Assembly (NCBI GenBank): GCA_033763995.1
Contig: JANRJL010000008.1
Coordinates: 124,001-188,000, forward strand
Source of the DNA: GCA-2737725 sp033763995
Lineage (GTDB): Bacteria; Pseudomonadota; Alphaproteobacteria; Rhodospirillales; Rhodospirillaceae
Reading direction: 5' to 3'
Length of the DNA: 64,000 nucleotides
The translations under genes were made by a program, and so were the position numbers. The notes below the pieces were generated by a model that saw nothing but the letters and a program-made list of their open reading frames with translations, was not told the origin of the DNA and did not search any database. Within the stretch, counting starts at the first letter, position 1, and every line of letters starts with the position of its first letter. Of the stretch, positions 56,637 through 64,000 are shown piece by piece.

Positions 56637-58943
56637 TTAGGGTAAATGCTCGGCCCGTCCGGCGACGATGGGCGGCACGCCCTGGCCCCCGGCGGCGGCC
56701 CGCAAGGTGGCCAGAAACTGCGCCCGGTTGGGCAGCGGATGGGCGGCGCGGGCCTGCTCGATGCGCTGTTGGTCGGCGGCCGTTTTCAAGGGTTCCCACG
56801 CGCCGGTCGCGGGGTTGAACATTTTCACGATGCGCGCGGGCGAGCCCACGGCGACGACAAAGGGAGGCAAGGACTGACGCACCACGGAATTGGCGCCGAT
56901 GACGCTGCCGCGCCCCACCACGATGTTGCCCGTGACCACGGCGTTGGTGCCGACCCAGCAATTTTCCTCGACGACGACGCTGCCCAAGTTATCGACGCCG
57001 CAATGCAGGATCGGTTTCAGGTGATTGCCTTCGTACTCATGCTCGGCGCTGGAGAGATACACATTAGGCCCGAAGATGGTATGTGCGCCCACCTCAAGGT
57101 GCGTGCCGCTCGACAGCGTCGCGCGCCGGCCGATCAACACCGCCTCGCCCACCACCAATCGCTTTTTCCCGTCGCGAATGCAGACGTTGATCCAGGTGTC
57201 GTCGCCGATGACGCTGCCCGGGCCGATGGACACGCTGCTCATGCCGATGCATTGCACGCCGTGGCCGAAGGTCACTCCCGGAAAGGCGGCCTGGAGTTGG
57301 TTGTCGTCATTGGCGGCGCGGGGTGAGGGGGGAGTCATGCTCGCTCCATGGGTCGTCGGCTCTTGCGTGGGGCAAGGCTGGCCGTCGTGAATCTCGATGT
57401 CGATGAAAGTCGCGGGATCGGAGTCGTCTTTGGAATCGCCCAGCAGATTTGCTTCATCGCTTCGCCCTTGGCGTCGCAGAATCGCTTTCAATCGCCCTTC
57501 CACTTGCGTGCGCGCAACGCCGAAGGTGAGTGCCGCGCGATAACTCTCCGCGGCGGCGTCCCATTGGTTGAGTTTCGCGCGCACCACTGCCATGTCGCAA
57601 TAGATCAGCCAAGCCAATTCCGCCGAGGTTGCCACGCCGCCGGCGGCACCCAGCAATTCCAGCGCCCGCGCGGGCTCGCCGGCGAGAAAAGCCACGCGCG
57701 CCATGCCGACGATGGCCAGGCCGTCGCGGCCATTGCTTTGCAAGGCCCGGTTGAGGGCCGATGCCGATTCAGCGACGTTGCCACGGCGCAGCAGCGCCCA
57801 ACCGGTGTCGGTGTCGCCGAGAGCGTGCTTTGGTGCCGCTGGGCGCTTGCTCTTGGCCGCCGTCATGGCGCGGGTGATGGTGTCCATCAACTGCGCGGCG
57901 CGCGCTTCCATGCTGTGATCGCGCAGGCACCGCGCTTGGCCACGCCGGGCGATGTCCTCGCGCTCGGCCTCGTGGTCGAGATAATACAGCGTCTTCTCGA
58001 TCAACTCCTCGCGGCTCGCGAAGGTTTCCAGTTCTTGGCCCGGCGCGAAGAAGTCCTTCACCGAGGGGTCCTCGTCGGTGAGGATGAAGGTGCCCACGCC
58101 GGTGGTTTCGAACATGCGCATGTTGTTGCTGCGCGTCGCCGCCAGGTCGATGTGGAAGTTGGGTGCCACGCGACCGCCGCGTATGGCGCGGTACATCTCC
58201 ATGCCGAAGACCGCGCCCTTGTCGCGGCGGCGCAGTTCATCGGGCACGGGCGCATCCTTACCCGCGCCGAAGTGGAACGTGGTGGAGACGAGTCGTGACT
58301 TCGACAGCCCCTGCAGCAGGGCCAGCAGGCTCTCCGTGCGGCCGGTATGCTCGCGGCTCAGTTGACCCACGAACACCAAATCGGATGAGCGCGGCACGCC
58401 GGCCACCGCCGCGGCGATGCGCTTGGCGAACCCCGCGCTATGGTGCGCCGTGGCCTTGACGCCTAACTCGGCGGCGCGGCGGCGGCAGCCTTCGTCGCTG
58501 GAGATCATCAGGTCGAAGACCGACCAGTCGATCCCGCTGGGAATATTGGCCGCCCGCCACTGCAGGATGAAACCGGGGCGATGACGCAATGTCGAAATAA
58601 ATCGGCCCTCGTAGGCGACGGGGTCAAGCACATACAGAACGTCAGGCTTGTAGTCGTCGATTTGACGCGCGGCCAGGGCCGTGAAATCCGCCGGCGTGCG
58701 CGGGGCCGGCAAGCCATGGCTCAAGGCCCATTGCGTTTGGGCCTGCGCGCAATTGCCCACCACCAGCATGGCCTCGTGGCCCAGGGCGGGTAGGTAGGGC
58801 GTGACGATATGGCCCGCGCCGAAGCCGTCGGCGATGAGGGCGTCGATTTGCTTGTCATAGGATGCCGATGCCAAGTCCGGCTGGCGTGCGTAGAGCGCCG
58901 TCAGATAAGCCGGATAATAGGTGGCAAGCTGCAATATCCGCAT
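56637..58943 (-). CDS. Fused CgeB-like glycosyltransferase, TPR-like segment and LbH acyltransferase
   Basis: A 768-residue chain with three parts. Residues 1-360 are a GT-B-like protein of the CgeB type (VFVGQLSREHTGRTESL, then NMRMFETTGVGTFILTDEDPSV). Residues 370-510 are helical repeats (ALNRALQSNGRDG, LLRRGNVAES, YRAAL). Residues 536-768 are a left-handed beta-helix acyltransferase with GVTFGHG, GAHTIFG, NCWVGTNAVVTG and GSVIGANSVV hexapeptides. An in-frame ATG at 57338 (residue 536) has GGAG seven bases before it, so the acyltransferase could also be made alone. No stop intervenes. The fusion joins transfer and acylation in one chain. Confidence 0.75.
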   Translation of the reverse strand: MRILQLATYYPAYLTALYARQPDLASASYDKQIDALIADGFGAGHIVTPYLPALGHEAMLVVGNCAQAQTQWALSHGLPAPRTPADFTALAARQIDDYKPDVLYVLDPVAYEGRFISTLRHRPGFILQWRAANIPSGIDWSVFDLMISSDEGCRRRAAELGVKATAHHSAGFAKRIAAAVAGVPRSSDLVFVGQLSREHTGRTESLLALLQGLSKSRLVSTTFHFGAGKDAPVPDELRRRDKGAVFGMEMYRAIRGGRVAPNFHIDLAATRSNNMRMFETTGVGTFILTDEDPSVKDFFAPGQELETFASREELIEKTLYYLDHEAEREDIARRGQARCLRDHSMEARAAQLMDTITRAMTAAKSKRPAAPKHALGDTDTGWALLRRGNVAESASALNRALQSNGRDGLAIVGMARVAFLAGEPARALELLGAAGGVATSAELAWLIYCDMAVVRAKLNQWDAAAESYRAALTFGVARTQVEGRLKAILRRQGRSDEANLLGDSKDDSDPATFIDIEIHDGQPCPTQEPTTHGASMTPPSPRAANDDNQLQAAFPGVTFGHGVQCIGMSSVSIGPGSVIGDDTWINVCIRDGKKRLVVGEAVLIGRRATLSSGTHLEVGAHTIFGPNVYLSSAEHEYEGNHLKPILHCGVDNLGSVVVEENCWVGTNAVVTGNIVVGRGSVIGANSVVRQSLPPFVVAVGSPARIVKMFNPATGAWEPLKTAADQQRIEQARAAHPLPNRAQFLATLRAAAGGQGVPPIVAGRAEHLP

Positions 58944-59145
58944 GGTCGATGGAGCCCCGGAACGTCGACAGGCGCGGCAGCCCCAAGGGCCCTCACACCA
59001 AACTGGTTTGATACCCGCCCCGCGTTAGAGAGACCTTAATATATCCGCGTTAACGGGAAACAAAGGAATGGCCGGGCTGGATCGTTTTTAGCGCTGGCCC
59101 GGTTGCAGCGCTTGGCCCTTCGCCGCGCGCCATTGATGAGGCCCC

Positions 59146-59772
59146 ATGTCGACATCGGACTCCTGGTATCCGCAAAAACTCGGCGTCAGCCCCCAGGGCT
59201 CCGGGGCTTATGACTTCATGCTCACGCATATCCCGCGCGAGACGGCCTTTCATTACGCCGAGTTCGGCATTTACGAGGGCTCCACGGCGTTTTACATCGC
59301 GCACCTTTATCCGCGTGCGACGCTGCATCTGTTCGACTTCGACGACACGCTGGCGCGCGCCAAGGACCGCTTCAAGATTCTCCCCAACCAGGTTCACTAC
59401 TACGGCAACACTCAGAAATACTGCGATTCCTACAACTGGCCGCTGATGAAGCTGATCGAGGCCCAGAACGGCAACTATCTGTTCGACTACTGCTTTCTCG
59501 ACGGCGCCCATACCATCGCCGTCGACGCGCTCACCTACTTCCTGTGCGACAAGCTGCTGCGGCCCGGCGGGTTCATGGACTTGGACGACTACGGCTGGCG
59601 CCAGCGCGGCTCGTCGCTGGATCCCTTGCGTATTCCCATCACGGCCGACCTTTACACCGATGAGCAGATCGACGCCTATCAGGTGAAGATGCTGGTGGAC
59701 ATCATCGTCAAGCGCGATGCGCGCTATAAAGAAATGCTGCCCAACCGCATTTTCCGGAAGCTCACCGCGTGA
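59146..59772 (+). CDS. Class I SAM methyltransferase-like protein
   Basis: A 208-residue MTase_24/cephalosporin-hydroxylase-like protein. Motif I is degenerate (AEFGIYEGSTAFYIAHL, 38-54), followed by DFDDTLARAKDRF as the acidic loop and FLDGAHTIAVDALTYF, then MDLDDYGW. GAGG precedes the ATG. It begins the divergent plus-strand group and overlaps the next gene by four bases (GTGA). Upstream 58944-59145 contains promoter-like A/T near 59037-59042 and no gene. Confidence 0.75.
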   Translation: MSTSDSWYPQKLGVSPQGSGAYDFMLTHIPRETAFHYAEFGIYEGSTAFYIAHLYPRATLHLFDFDDTLARAKDRFKILPNQVHYYGNTQKYCDSYNWPLMKLIEAQNGNYLFDYCFLDGAHTIAVDALTYFLCDKLLRPGGFMDLDDYGWRQRGSSLDPLRIPITADLYTDEQIDAYQVKMLVDIIVKRDARYKEMLPNRIFRKLTA

Positions 59773-60371
59773 AACCGGCCGGTAACGCTGTTGCCCTAGG
59801 TGCTCCGCATTTCGACGGGCCGGGCCTCAAGGCCTTCGAGCAGTACGTAGGCACGGCGCAGGTCTATCTCGAATACGGCTGCGGCGGCAGCACGCTCTTG
59901 GCCGCCAAGCTGGGCGCGAAGACCATCATCTCCGCCGAAACCGATCCCAAATGGGCCGAGGCCGTGCGGGCCGGTCTTCAAGGCGCTGCGGCCGTTATTG
60001 AAGTTCTGCACTGCGACGTGGGCGAGGTGGGCGATTGGGGCGTGCCGAAAGATAAGTCAGGTCTCGCCCGCTATCACACCTATGCCACCACGCCGTGGGA
60101 TGCGGCCCGGCGCGGCCAGATCGCGCCCGATGTGGTGCTGATCGACGGCCGATTTCGCGTGGCGTGCTTTCTTTACAGTCTGATGTGCGCGCGGCCCGGC
60201 GCTATTATCCTCTTCGACGACTACGCCGAGCGGGCGCAGTATCACATCGTCGAACAGTTCTGTCCGCGCGAACGCCTGCATGGGCGCATGGCTGAGTTTC
60301 GTGCCCCAGGCGCGACCGTTAGCCCGGACCTGGCCAAGGCCTTCGCGCAGCACAGCATCGTGGTGGATTAA
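59769..60371 (+). CDS. SAM-methyltransferase-fold protein, glycan cluster
   Basis: A 200-residue protein starting with GTG (GTGA overlap with the previous gene). YLEYGCGGSTLLAAKLGAKTII (35-56) is a Gly-rich SAM-type loop, ETDPKWAEAVRAGL the acidic loop and DVVLIDGRFRVAC the fourth strand, with LFDDYAER after it. Such short proteins occur in polysaccharide clusters of Rhodospirillales-like bacteria. Acceptor unknown. Confidence 0.75.
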   Translation: MKPAGNAVALGAPHFDGPGLKAFEQYVGTAQVYLEYGCGGSTLLAAKLGAKTIISAETDPKWAEAVRAGLQGAAAVIEVLHCDVGEVGDWGVPKDKSGLARYHTYATTPWDAARRGQIAPDVVLIDGRFRVACFLYSLMCARPGAIILFDDYAERAQYHIVEQFCPRERLHGRMAEFRAPGATVSPDLAKAFAQHSIVVD

Positions 60372-60441
60372 GTAACGCCCGGTTCGCATCTTGCCAGTCT
60401 GCCGTCCGGTGTGCTTAACCAAGGCCGCCCAGGAGAACCAA

Positions 60442-60663
60442 ATGACTGTTCTGAGATCGGTCGCCGAACGCGCGCGCGAGACCGTCACTTTCGCGGAAGC
60501 AAGCTCGGTCATGCCGTTGGCGGAGGCTGTCCGAAAGGTCGAACTTGCGCTGACGCGGTGGGTCGGGCGATCCGACAGCTTCTTTGCCAGCGGCGTGACC
60601 AATTGCTTGCGGCAAACCGCCGGATCCAGATGGCCCGAGTGCAGGGCCGAAGGTACTGCATGA
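60442..60663 (+). CDS. Small hypothetical protein, coupled to a methyltransferase gene
   Basis: A 73-residue reading frame with AGGAG seven bases before its ATG, and a stop codon that overlaps the next ATG (ATGA), a strong sign of translational coupling. The sequence (start MTVLRSVAERARETVTF) has no recognised domain and looks helical, with two cysteines near its end. It could be a real small protein or a coupling leader. The A/T content is slightly higher than in neighbours. Confidence 0.45.
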   Translation: MTVLRSVAERARETVTFAEASSVMPLAEAVRKVELALTRWVGRSDSFFASGVTNCLRQTAGSRWPECRAEGTA

Positions 60664-61217
60664 GCGACGTGCCAAGTTTCAAGCTCCACCTCGGCTGCGG
60701 CAAGCGGTTCATCCCGGGCTTCAAGCATGTCGACATCGCGGCCCTGCCGCACGTCGACTATGTTTCGGATGTTCGCAAATTGTCTTTTGCCGTCGATGGC
60801 AGTGTCGATCTGATCTACGCGGCCCACATCCTCGAGCACTTCGGTCGTTTCGAGTTCAAGAACGTTCTCGCCGAGTGGCATCGTGTTCTGAAGCCGGGCG
60901 GCATCTTGCGATTGTCGGTGCCCGATTTCGCCAAGTGTGCCGCGGTGTATTATGAGAACGGTTTGGCCGACGGTTTGACTGGCTTGCTGGGGCTGATCAT
61001 GGGCGGGCAGCGTGATGGCTTCGACTATCACAAGATGATTTTCGATGAACCGTTTCTGACAAGGGCCTTAATGTCGCTGGATTTTAAGGAAGTCCGTCGA
61101 TGGGACTGGCGGACCACCGAGCACGCCGATGTCGACGATTACTCGCAAGCTTATTTGCCTCACCTCGACAAGGAGTCGGGCCGGCTCATGAGTTTGAATA
61201 TCGAAGCGATCAAATAG
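60660..61217 (+). CDS. Type 11 SAM methyltransferase
   Basis: A 185-residue methyltransferase. FKLHLGCGKRFIPGFKHVDI (8-27) is the classic start with the SAM loop; AHILEHFGRFEFKNVLAEWHRVLKPGGILRLSVPDF covers motifs II-III. The missing N-terminal cap is normal for this group, often found in O-antigen clusters. It acts on a sugar or lipid acceptor. The upstream small frame overlaps by four bases; the convergent GT4 gene ends ten bases after it. Confidence 0.85.
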   Translation: MSDVPSFKLHLGCGKRFIPGFKHVDIAALPHVDYVSDVRKLSFAVDGSVDLIYAAHILEHFGRFEFKNVLAEWHRVLKPGGILRLSVPDFAKCAAVYYENGLADGLTGLLGLIMGGQRDGFDYHKMIFDEPFLTRALMSLDFKEVRRWDWRTTEHADVDDYSQAYLPHLDKESGRLMSLNIEAIK

Positions 61218-61226
61218 CGTTGGATG

Positions 61227-62441
61227 CTATCCTCGGATCGCGCCGTCCACGGCGCATGCGATTTCGAGAAATTGACGAGCACATTCGATATCGCGCGCGT
61301 TGCGTCGCTGGCGGGCGGCAGCCTCGGCTTCGGGATCGGGTCCCGGGCGAGTCGTGCGCCACAGCCGCTCGATGTGCTCCGCCAAATCGGCCGCGTCGCC
61401 GCGCTTGAAGAACGTGAACCGCTTCTCCGCGCGTGCTTGCTCCAGGTGCACCGGCAGGTCCGAGGCGATGGTCGGCCGCCCCAGCGCCTTGGCATCCTCG
61501 ATCACCGTGCTCCAACCCTCGAACAGCGACGGCTGCACGATTCCGGCGGCGAAGCGGAACAAGAGACCCAGGTGATCGTGGGGCACCACGCCGAGAAACT
61601 TGATGCGGGCCTCGAGGCCCTGATCCTTCACGAAGGCGCGCAGATCCTCGAAGTAACGCGGATGGCGGTTGTCCACGCCCTCGCCGGTGCAGACCAGCGT
61701 GATGTCCACGCCGCGCCCGGCCAGCAGTTTGCCCGCGCGGAACAGCGTGGCGTGGTCCTTATGTTTCCAGAATTGATTGGGCGCCAGCAGGTATTTCTCC
61801 GGCAGGCCGTAAACCTTGCGCGGGTCCTCGGCGCCGAAGTTGGACGTATCCAGAGCGCTGGTGAAGGACCACACAAACGTCCGCGCCTTGGGGTTCGGAT
61901 AAAACCGCGCCATATCGGTCCGCGCGGACTCGCTGCTGAGCAACAAAAAACGCCGTTCATAGATGATCCCCGAGAAATTGCGGTCGCGCTTGGCGATCTC
62001 GGTGGCGTCGAACATCTCGGGCAAAAGTTTGTGTTGGAAATCGGGAATCCAGTGAAGGCCATCGGGGGCCGGGAACACCATGTGCAGAATCGGAAACAGC
62101 ACCCGCGCCTCGGCGAACATCCGGTGGATGGCGGGCAAGTTCGGCTGGCCGTTGCTCACGAGCGCCGCGAATAGGTCCTGCTTCAGGGTCACGGGGTAGC
62201 CGTCGGGCCGGAAGATGCCCGCGACGGCCTTTTCGCGAAACAGGCCGCGCGTCACGGGCGTGTCGGGCGGTCCGTCGGACAGCACCAGGATGCGCGGGCG
62301 TTCGCTTTCGTCCAGCAGCGACAACACGCGCGCCAAGTTTTGCAGATAAAGCACGCCGCCCATCCAGCCGCGAAAGCTCACGTCGAGGTTCGGCTTGATG
62401 AGGGGCAGCGCGAGCGTGAGGCGCTGGGAATCGCCGGTCAT
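61227..62441 (-). CDS. Family 4 glycosyltransferase, glycan cluster
   Basis: A 404-residue GT-B transferase. The N-terminal part (GGVLYLQNLARVL) and the donor half are clear: LLAPNQFWKHKDHATLF, TLVCTGEGVDNRHP, IKFLGVVPHDHLGLLF and the EX7E-like PSLFEGWSTVIEDAKALGRP (302-321). No membrane helix is seen; it is cytoplasmic. It is three bases before the end of the FkbM gene, so the two are a unit that continues with the GT2 at the window edge. The sugar is unknown. Confidence 0.88.
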   Translation of the reverse strand: MTGDSQRLTLALPLIKPNLDVSFRGWMGGVLYLQNLARVLSLLDESERPRILVLSDGPPDTPVTRGLFREKAVAGIFRPDGYPVTLKQDLFAALVSNGQPNLPAIHRMFAEARVLFPILHMVFPAPDGLHWIPDFQHKLLPEMFDATEIAKRDRNFSGIIYERRFLLLSSESARTDMARFYPNPKARTFVWSFTSALDTSNFGAEDPRKVYGLPEKYLLAPNQFWKHKDHATLFRAGKLLAGRGVDITLVCTGEGVDNRHPRYFEDLRAFVKDQGLEARIKFLGVVPHDHLGLLFRFAAGIVQPSLFEGWSTVIEDAKALGRPTIASDLPVHLEQARAEKRFTFFKRGDAADLAEHIERLWRTTRPGPDPEAEAAARQRRNARDIECARQFLEIACAVDGAIRG

Positions 62442-62444
62442 CGT

Positions 62445-63188
62445 CTATTTATAGCGGCTGTACTGCACCTCGGGCCGCGCGGCCGGCACGAGGAAGAAGT
62501 CGATCTGCCAGAAGCAGGAGTCATGCTCGCGGAACAGCGGCTCGCCGATATCGACGCAGCGAAAGCCCATGTCTTCCAGCAAGTTCAGCATGGCCGGAAA
62601 ACGAATCTCTCGCGCGCCGTAGTTATAGGCTTCCAGCACGATGAGGTTCGTCTGCTTCAAAGTCTCCGTCGCGCCCTTGAGGATTTCCCGCTCAAAGCCG
62701 TGAGTATCGAACTTCACGAGGTAGGGCGCCTTCAGCTTCTTCTCGGCGCATTGCGAATCCACCGTGACTTGCGGCACTCGCGTCGCGCCCGGCGTTCCCG
62801 CCGCGGCACCGACGCCGCCGTAGGGATCGGTCTCGGGAAACAGAAAATAACCGTCGCCCTTGGCCGGGCCGGCGCAGGCGATTTCGTAGGAATAGCCCGG
62901 CGTTTGGGCGAGGGCGAACAACTCCCGCTCCCAATGGTGATTGGCCTCGATCATGTGCGCATGGGAAACCGGCCATATCGTGCGCGCCATGGTTGACCAG
63001 GCACCCTTGGCCGCGCCCAAGTCGATGATGGTGGCAATCTCGAGTTTGCGCGCGGCGATCCGCGCCAGGGCGTTGCGATGGGACAGCACGGCCTTGGTGA
63101 AGGCCGTGGGATTGGCCTCGGCCAGTTCCTTGGCGCTTTCGGTCAGCGCCCAGACGATGCGTTCGGCGGCGGCTTTCGGAATCTGCAT
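62445..63188 (-). CDS. FkbM-family methyltransferase
   Basis: A 247-residue FkbM-type O-methyltransferase. IIDLGAAKGAWSTMARTIWP (54-73) is the SAM loop, MIEANHHW the acidic turn, and YLVKFDTHGFEREILKGA (155-172) is the diagnostic FkbM motif (V-K-x-D-x-x-G-x-E). The typical task is methylation of a sugar hydroxyl. It starts 21 bases after the GT2 stop codon. Confidence 0.88.
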   Translation of the reverse strand: MQIPKAAAERIVWALTESAKELAEANPTAFTKAVLSHRNALARIAARKLEIATIIDLGAAKGAWSTMARTIWPVSHAHMIEANHHWERELFALAQTPGYSYEIACAGPAKGDGYFLFPETDPYGGVGAAAGTPGATRVPQVTVDSQCAEKKLKAPYLVKFDTHGFEREILKGATETLKQTNLIVLEAYNYGAREIRFPAMLNLLEDMGFRCVDIGEPLFREHDSCFWQIDFFLVPAARPEVQYSRYK

Positions 63189-63209
63189 GGTGGGGGTCCC
63201 CGCCCAGCC

Positions 63210-64000
63210 TCAATAAATCGCGCGGCGCTGGATCGCCGATTTCAAGTCGCCCTTGGGCAGAACAAAAAAAGGTCGCTCGGTCAAACCCCAGCGGCTGTCG
63301 CCGTCCTCGGGCAGAATCTTTTCGACGAAATAACCGCTGTACTGAACAGCCTCGGTGCCGGTGGTGCGCGGCGTGTATTTCAGGCGCGCGCGGGCCTCGG
63401 CCAGCGCGCTGGCGCACTCGCCGACATATTGCTCGCGCTTGCCCCGACTGAGTTGGCTGCCGCTGTGCACGCGAAAGGCGCCCAGCGGCGTGTCCACGGC
63501 CACCAGGGGCGCCTCGGCCATGAAGGCGGTCCAGAGCGCGAAGTCGCCCGCCAGCGGGCGGCTGGCGAGCGCCGCAGCACCGACCTTCTCCCACAACGAG
63601 CGGCGGAAGAACGTCGATTCCTGCTGGATGAAGTCGGTGGAGTACACGCCGCCGTCGCCGCCGAAGCCGAAATAGACGCCGTCGAAGAACGCCTGCTGCG
63701 CGTAACCCGGTACCTTGCGGAAATACATCACGTCGCCCGCCGCATCGATGGCGGTTTGGGTGAGCGTGGTGAGCCACTGGATTTCGGGGATATCGCGGAA
63801 GATGCGGCTGACGGTGTCGATGGCCCAGGGAAACAGCGTGTCGTCGCTGTTGAGCCAGCCCAGCACCTCGCCGCCGCTGCGGGCGAAGCCCTTGGCGATG
63901 GCGTCATACATGCCCTTGTCGGGCTCGGACACCCAGTCGTCAATTATACTGTCGTGGGCTTTGAGGATGTCGAGCGTGGCGTCGGTGGAGCCGCCGTCGA
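63210..64000 (-). CDS. Family 2 glycosyltransferase, 5' end beyond window
   Basis: The visible 263 codons run from DGGSTDATLDIL at the right edge, that is from the second strand of the GT-A domain, through EPDKGMYDAIAKGF and WLNSDDTLFPW (DXD-like, metal binding) to a complete C-terminus. The N-terminal 40 or so residues lie beyond base 64000. It is similar in layout to the GT2 at 53004-53921, including the F-F-R-R-S-L-W-E-K-V-G-A block. It is the first visible gene of a minus-strand run with FkbM and GT4. Confidence 0.88.
   Translation of the reverse strand, partial: DGGSTDATLDILKAHDSIIDDWVSEPDKGMYDAIAKGFARSGGEVLGWLNSDDTLFPWAIDTVSRIFRDIPEIQWLTTLTQTAIDAAGDVMYFRKVPGYAQQAFFDGVYFGFGGDGGVYSTDFIQQESTFFRRSLWEKVGAAALASRPLAGDFALWTAFMAEAPLVAVDTPLGAFRVHSGSQLSRGKREQYVGECASALAEARARLKYTPRTTGTEAVQYSGYFVEKILPEDGDSRWGLTERPFFVLPKGDLKSAIQRRAIY

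Noticed and set aside
1..64000. CRISPR arrays, rRNA genes, prophage or complete insertion sequences
   Set aside because: No regularly spaced direct repeats, no rRNA-like sequence, and no transposase, integrase or phage structural protein could be found on either strand.

Overview
The window is GC-rich (mid-60s percent by eye) and densely coded, with many overlapping stop/start pairs. The gene content points to a heterotrophic alphaproteobacterium: LpxK and a DUF374 acyltransferase, PmbA/TldE, UbiA and UbiD, a plant-type glutamate-cysteine ligase, an ornithine decarboxylase followed by a deoxyhypusine-synthase-like protein, and the palindromic intergenic repeats typical of that class. No rRNA, complete tRNA, transposase, integrase, phage gene or CRISPR array was found. 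The genus cannot be told from the sequence.

Layout. Bases 1-9000 hold envelope-lipid genes (lpxK, DUF374, an LpxH-like phosphoesterase with a GT4 glycosyltransferase), a RibD_C-type reductase, an 800-base repeat-filled gap, pmbA, a DUF4258/HTH toxin-antitoxin pair and ubiD. Bases 9200-20430 hold a GAF/HD-GYP protein, ubiA, rsmE, a cluster of three palindromes, gshA, a chorismate mutase, and a compact operon of an AMP/thymidine phosphorylase, a PRPP synthase and a beta-CASP metallo-beta-lactamase protein, divergent from a 6-phosphofructokinase. Bases 20430-33730 are accessory: three more toxin-antitoxin pairs (DUF2442/DUF4160, ParDE, VapBC), a DUF1838 protein, CrcB, an MBL hydrolase with a peptide-binding protein, a ferritin-like protein, a decayed 3' end of a tRNA-Arg gene, an alpha/beta hydrolase, a Rieske oxygenase, an MFS pump and a MAPEG protein.

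Bases 33800-36900 are a polyamine locus: a 44-codon leader ORF with a perfect Shine-Dalgarno, stable hairpins, ornithine decarboxylase, then the deoxyhypusine-synthase-like gene. The leader peptide carries an H-L-R-R-T core at nearly the same position as the H-I-R-R-T core of the E. coli ornithine-sensing arrest peptide SpeFL (recalled, not searched). I consider it the most interesting object in the window.

Bases 37000-50500 contain a degenerate EAL protein with a degenerate receiver protein, a Sel1-repeat protein, a second palindrome cluster matching the first, two tandem CpeT/CpcT-like secreted proteins in an organism with no visible phycobilisome genes, a fifth toxin-antitoxin pair, a TPP enzyme, and an operon of a nitrilase homologue lacking its nucleophilic cysteine, a GlcD-like flavoprotein, a PanE-like reductase and a large HAD protein.

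Bases 50480-64000 form a surface-glycan or glycosylation cluster: HAD protein, two GT2 and one GT4 glycosyltransferases, a sugar epimerase, six methyltransferase-like proteins, and one 768-residue chain joining a CgeB-like glycosyltransferase, a TPR-like segment and a left-handed beta-helix acyltransferase. The cluster runs off the right edge.
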